Shown: in pieces, positions 59,201-61,352 of the stretch
Layout of the letters: every line of letters starts with the position of its first letter
How positions within the stretch are numbered: the stretch's first letter is position 1
Assembly (NCBI GenBank): GCA_964522665.1
Contig: CAZFVY010000031.1
Span: forward strand, 1-61,352
DNA from: CAZFVY01 sp964522665
GTDB lineage: Bacteria > Verrucomicrobiota > Verrucomicrobiia > Limisphaerales > CAZFVY01
Direction of reading: 5' to 3'
Length of the DNA stretch: 61,352 nt
Notes under the pieces: model-generated
Databases searched by the model: none
What the model was told of the DNA's origin: nothing
Seen by the model: only the letters and a program-made list of their open reading frames with translations
Program-made: the position numbers and the translations under genes

Positions 59201-59944
59201 GCGCGCGCGCGAGTCGCGGACTACGAGGCGTATTCGAAGACTACGATTCAGGACCTCTTCGGCGATGCGTTTCATAAGCTGAAACGCATTGAATTGCGGA
59301 ATCTTGCTTCCACGGTGTTTCTGAATCGTGGTGATCACTTCGAAGCGCACCCGCTGCCGCCCGAGGCGCAGTTTGCTCCCGCGTTTGGGATCGTCGCGGC
59401 CGATTTTGACGGCGACGGCGCGCAAGACCTATTCCTGAGTCAGAACAGTTTCTCCGGTGGCATGGCGATGACTCGGCTGGACGCCGGTCGCGGACTCTTG
59501 CTCTTAGGCGATGGCCACGGCGCGTTTTCGTCGATGTCGGGGCAGGCGAGTGGGCTGTTGATCTACGGGCAGCAGCGCGGTTGCGCCGTGAGCGACTTTG
59601 ACGCGGACGGGCGGACCGATCTCGTCGTCGCCCAGAATAACGGCGCGACGAAATTGTATCGCAATCAGAAGGGCGTCCCTGGGCTGCGGGTGCGTCTGCG
59701 CGGCCCCGCAGGAAACAGCGTCGGCATCGGGGCCGTCATCCGTGCCGGAAGCGATGGAGCCTGGGGCCCGGCGGTCGAGATTCATTCGGGATCGGGCTAT
59801 TGGTCGATGGACAGTTCCGTCCCCGTCTTGTCCAAGGCGGCGGACCCGAAACAGGTCCAAGTGCGTTGGCCCGGGGGCAAAACTTCGCTGCGGGAAATCC
59901 CCGTCGGCGCGCGGGAAGTGACCGTCCCAATCTCGGAGCCGTGA
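56264..59944 (+). CDS. very large exported protein with two FG-GAP/VCBS plus ASPIC/UnbV modules
   Basis: 1226 residues; GTG start at 56264. A signal peptide (about 14-32, VLALLAAALGFAAEP) precedes two consecutive modules. Module 1 (about 50-640): Ca-binding repeats DVDGDGLCDL, DVNGDGALDL, DIDGDGTLDL, DLNGDGLPDL, DVNRDGYYDL, DLDNDGDLDV, then ASPIC/UnbV (AGIGAEIKVTG). Module 2 (about 660-1226): DINHDGLDDL, DLDNDGFPEL, DFDGDGRLDI, DFDGDGAQDL, DFDADGRTDL and a second ASPIC/UnbV (VGIGAVIRAGS; VQVRWPGGKT). 109 bp after the related gene at 53851, same strand. A duplication/fusion of the CRTAC1 type; function unknown. Confidence 0.9.
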   Translation: MITSYSIAWRWRFARVVQVLALLAAALGFAAEPSYRAIPLSVPASGKTGFRLLPPEETGIDFTNRLALRRGLLNQNLMNGSGVAAGDVDGDGLCDLFFCGMDVPSKLYRNKGGLKFEDITASAGVACPGQNTTGAVFADVNGDGALDLLVSSLGGGVRLFINDGHGHFTEKTDEAGLRSNAGSTSMALADIDGDGTLDLYVTNIPRRPVRNELTANYELKEINGERQIVSINGTPISAPELAGRFEVSPTGEIIEYGEVDDLFLNDGKGKFTRLSFTDGRFLDEEGKPLKSPPRDWGLAVQFHDLNGDGLPDLYVCNDLFTPDRIWINQGGGRFRALPNLAIRHTSLSSMGVDVADVNRDGYYDLFVSDMLSRDRKARMTQFADVSPRMWDDAVMGERLQFNHNSLLVNRGDMTYAEISFYSGVAASDWSWGGIFLDVDLDGYEDLLVPNGQQRNIAHADFATRIQAARGARGSITIAEMSRIAEEFPPLNPPKMAFRNQGNLEFEEVGEAWGFNTRSVSQGMALADLDNDGDLDVVMNNLDSPAGIYLNVGGAPRVAVRLHGRGANTAGIGAEIKVTGGPVAQHQEIICGGRYLSCDQAMRVFAAGTAEKLTIEVRWRSGQKTEISGALPNHLYEIDEPVASAEAPHTVASVDAEPFFQDVSERLNHTHSELAYNDFQIQPLLPFRLTRTGPGITWFDINHDGLDDLLIPGGSGGAMAAFLNQGDGHFSRIDLRQATAPLTADQNTILAWFPPSSSAVLVGGYSQYKPGASSSPAVAFFARGAVASAMDKLDGPIGPLAMADIYGDGNLDLFVGTTAKLGRYPEPGSGYLFRSEQGSMTLVEHWKNLGIIKGAVFVDLDNDGFPELVLACEFGPIRVFSNRHGKFTETTREWGLANETGLWQGVTVGDFDGDGRLDIASSNWGLNTPLTASPEDPKIFYYGDIAGNGTIAIIETIVDHATRKEYPAPNLNLLSMAAPFARARVADYEAYSKTTIQDLFGDAFHKLKRIELRNLASTVFLNRGDHFEAHPLPPEAQFAPAFGIVAADFDGDGAQDLFLSQNSFSGGMAMTRLDAGRGLLLLGDGHGAFSSMSGQASGLLIYGQQRGCAVSDFDADGRTDLVVAQNNGATKLYRNQKGVPGLRVRLRGPAGNSVGIGAVIRAGSDGAWGPAVEIHSGSGYWSMDSSVPVLSKAADPKQVQVRWPGGKTSLREIPVGAREVTVPISEP

Positions 59945-60195
59945 GGGCAGCTGTTTTTCTTCACCCGTGTGACCGGCGAATTTCTTAGGTTCAACCGCTG
60001 GCAACCGGCCGCGTGGCTTGGGTGACGGCCCCTTCAGTTTTTAAGCGACGCCGCTTTTCCGAGGACTTTTGGGGCAAATTCGATCACGGGACTTGATTTA
60101 TCTTGGCCGGGGAGGCGGCAAATCGCAATTGACCGCCAAAGAATCGCAAACGACCGAAAGCGCGCGAGCGAGCTCAGAACTATGGTTTGCGGTCA

Positions 60196-61020
60196 ATGAA
60201 CTATAGAACTGAAACTCGGAAGGCTTTCACATTGATCGAACTGTTGGTGGTGATCGCAATCATCGCCATTCTGGCCAGCCTGTTGCTGCCGGCCTTGAGC
60301 AAGGCCAAGGAAAAAGCGCACCGCGCGGCGTGCCTCAACAACGCGCGCCAATGGGGACTAGCCGTGACGATGTACTTGGATGACAACAGCCAGATTTTCC
60401 CAATGTCCAAAATCGCCAACGGTACCCCGAGTTCTCCGGCAGGATACGACGAGGATACCCCGCACTGGAGCGATCTCACCGCGTTCCATTCCGCCGGCCA
60501 GGGCGACACCGTTTGGTATAACGCGCTGCCGACGTATGTCGGAGCCAAGCCGCTCTGGCAATATGCCGATGCGCCGTCAAGTTTCGTAGGCGTCCGATCC
60601 ATTTTCACTTGTCCAACCTCGGCGGCGCGGCCGGCGGAATTCAACTTGCTGGACCGAATCGTCTTCAACTACGGCATGAACTACAAAGGCGCCACCGGCC
60701 TGACCGGGGCGGTTTACGGCGTCAACTTCAGCGCCGCCGCGATCCTCAAGCCCTCGGCGTTCGTCTTTCTCTCTGACGTGCGCGCGCATTCGAGCGAAAT
60801 GCCGTTTTACGGGGCCAACCCGGCCAAAGAAGTCGGACCATCCCACTGCTGGGTCGCCCAACTTTCCTCCCGGCACAGCGCCGGCGCCAATCTGAATTTT
60901 GCCGACGGCCACGCCGCCTATTTCAAATACGCGTACGTTTGCTCGAACGCCGTAACGAAGGCCATCGACCCGGGAAACGCCGATATCAATTGGACCTACG
61001 ACGGCCAGCGCGTGCCGTAG
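60196..61020 (+). CDS. prepilin-type N-methylation / H-X9-DG pseudopilin-like protein
   Basis: 274 residues from ATG 60196 (a TTG 9 bp earlier is less likely). Type IV prepilin signature RKAFTLIELLVVIAIIAILA, with predicted cleavage after A10 and Glu at +5. The C-terminal H-X9-DG motif has H227 and D237-G238 (HSAGANLNFADG). This family is greatly expanded in Planctomycetes and Verrucomicrobiota and is thought to be processed by prepilin peptidase. The exported protein lies in the envelope; target and assembly unknown. Follows a 251-bp gap with no recognised feature. Confidence 0.93.
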   Translation: MNYRTETRKAFTLIELLVVIAIIAILASLLLPALSKAKEKAHRAACLNNARQWGLAVTMYLDDNSQIFPMSKIANGTPSSPAGYDEDTPHWSDLTAFHSAGQGDTVWYNALPTYVGAKPLWQYADAPSSFVGVRSIFTCPTSAARPAEFNLLDRIVFNYGMNYKGATGLTGAVYGVNFSAAAILKPSAFVFLSDVRAHSSEMPFYGANPAKEVGPSHCWVAQLSSRHSAGANLNFADGHAAYFKYAYVCSNAVTKAIDPGNADINWTYDGQRVP

Positions 61021-61189
61021 CGTCGCCGAACGCAGCCGGCGAAGGATTCTGGGCAGCGTTGATGGTTTCGGGTGACGACCGCGGATTGCTCCCGACGGCG
61101 CCGCATCGTGAGATGGATCGTGACCACCGCGAACCGCGAACGTGCGCGGCTCATCATCGCGCGCGGTCGGAAAAATAATTCCTTCGTGG

Positions 61190-61209
61190 GGTGGGTATTT
61201 ACACCCACC
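61190..61209. other. stem-loop downstream of the pilin-like gene
   Basis: GGTGGGT-N6-ACCCACC, a perfect 7-bp stem without a clear T-tract. May weakly terminate the pilin-like gene; lies 7 bp before the Pho-box-like repeat. Confidence 0.4.
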
Positions 61210-61215
61210 GTTCGA

Positions 61216-61235
61216 CTGTCACAAAACTGTCACAA
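61216..61235 (+). promoter_or_regulatory. Pho-box-like direct repeat
   Basis: Two copies of CTGTCACAA at an 11-bp period, close to the PhoB box (CTGTCAT repeated at 11 bp). An AT-rich TTTAAAT about 8 bp downstream could be a -10. The direction implied is rightward, toward the window edge, over the antisense of tRNA-Thr. Confidence 0.5.
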
Positions 61236-61307
61236 CGCGGGGTTTAAATCGGGCACCGGCCGCCGGATAACGGCGCCTCAACCCATTGTGGATCAATCCT
61301 TAGGAAA

Positions 61308-61352
61308 TGGAGCCAGTTGTCGGATTCGAACCGACGACCGACGGTTTACAAA
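61308..61352 (-). tRNA. tRNA-Thr (UGU anticodon), 5' part outside the window
   Basis: On the minus strand the 3' half is visible: anticodon loop TTTGTAA (anticodon TGT), T-arm GTCGG-TTCGAAT-CCGAC, acceptor strand AACTGGC, discriminator T and encoded CCA (61308-61310). The anticodon reads ACA, threonine. The D-arm and 5' acceptor strand lie beyond base 61352, so a full fold could not be checked. Confidence 0.9.

Noticed and set aside
1..61352. Mobile elements, prophage or CRISPR arrays
   Set aside because: No transposase, integrase, phage structural gene, direct-repeat array or cas gene was recognised anywhere in the window.

Overview
The window looks like chromosomal DNA from a GC-rich (roughly 60%) soil or freshwater Verrucomicrobiota, most likely the Pedosphaera/Limisphaerales side of the phylum. 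The evidence is the set of families present: DUF1549/DUF1553 and DUF1501 proteins, a prepilin-type H-X9-DG protein, ASPIC/UnbV-FG-GAP (CRTAC1-like) proteins, PPC-domain proteins and a DUF5679 protein. No phage, insertion sequence, CRISPR array or rRNA was seen. One tRNA (Thr, UGU) is cut by the right edge.

Layout. 1-1.9 kb: an ECF sigma factor of the DUF6596 (ECF42-like) type, cut by the left edge, with a YCII/DGPF protein and a VOC protein. The last two share a 26-bp upstream element at equal distance from their starts. 2-7.2 kb: a heme-motif DUF1549/DUF1553 protein and a double-length altronate-dehydratase-family protein. 7.3-14.7 kb: small secreted protein with a leader ORF, TPR protein, UDP-glucose dehydrogenase, MutT, tandem nucleoside diphosphate kinase, DUF5679, acyl-CoA ligase and RNase D. 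14.9-26 kb: DUF1549/1553, DUF1501, PPC and cytochrome/WD40 genes in one run, then an O-methyltransferase and a third DUF1549/1553 gene on the other strand.

26.2-36.9 kb: a potassium (Kdp) locus on the minus strand, in the order kdpA, kdpB, kdpC, a second OmpR-type regulator with Glu at the phosphoacceptor site, a membrane-anchored Ser/Thr kinase, a small membrane protein, kdpD, kdpE. 37.3-39.7 kb: an esterase and a beta-barrel porin.

39.9-52.1 kb is the most interesting part: twelve minus-strand genes, mostly overlapping or nearly so. In order of transcription they are: a ureohydrolase that looks like a Ni-dependent guanidine hydrolase with a His-rich N-terminal extension, a creatininase-family amidohydrolase, a type III glutamine synthetase-like ligase, a NitT/TauT-type ABC transporter (binding protein, permease, ATPase), a PuuE-like deacetylase, a Rieske oxygenase with a bridging Glu, an SDR, a SUMF1 protein, a TIM-barrel isomerase and a HupE/UreH-type nickel transporter. 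I read this as an uptake and nitrogen-salvage operon for guanidine or a substituted guanidine/amine, with its own metal supply. A sigma-54-like -24/-12 element lies upstream.

52.8-61.4 kb: an FkbM methyltransferase, two large FG-GAP/ASPIC-UnbV secreted proteins, a pilin-like protein, a Pho-box-like direct repeat with no clear target, and the partial tRNA-Thr.
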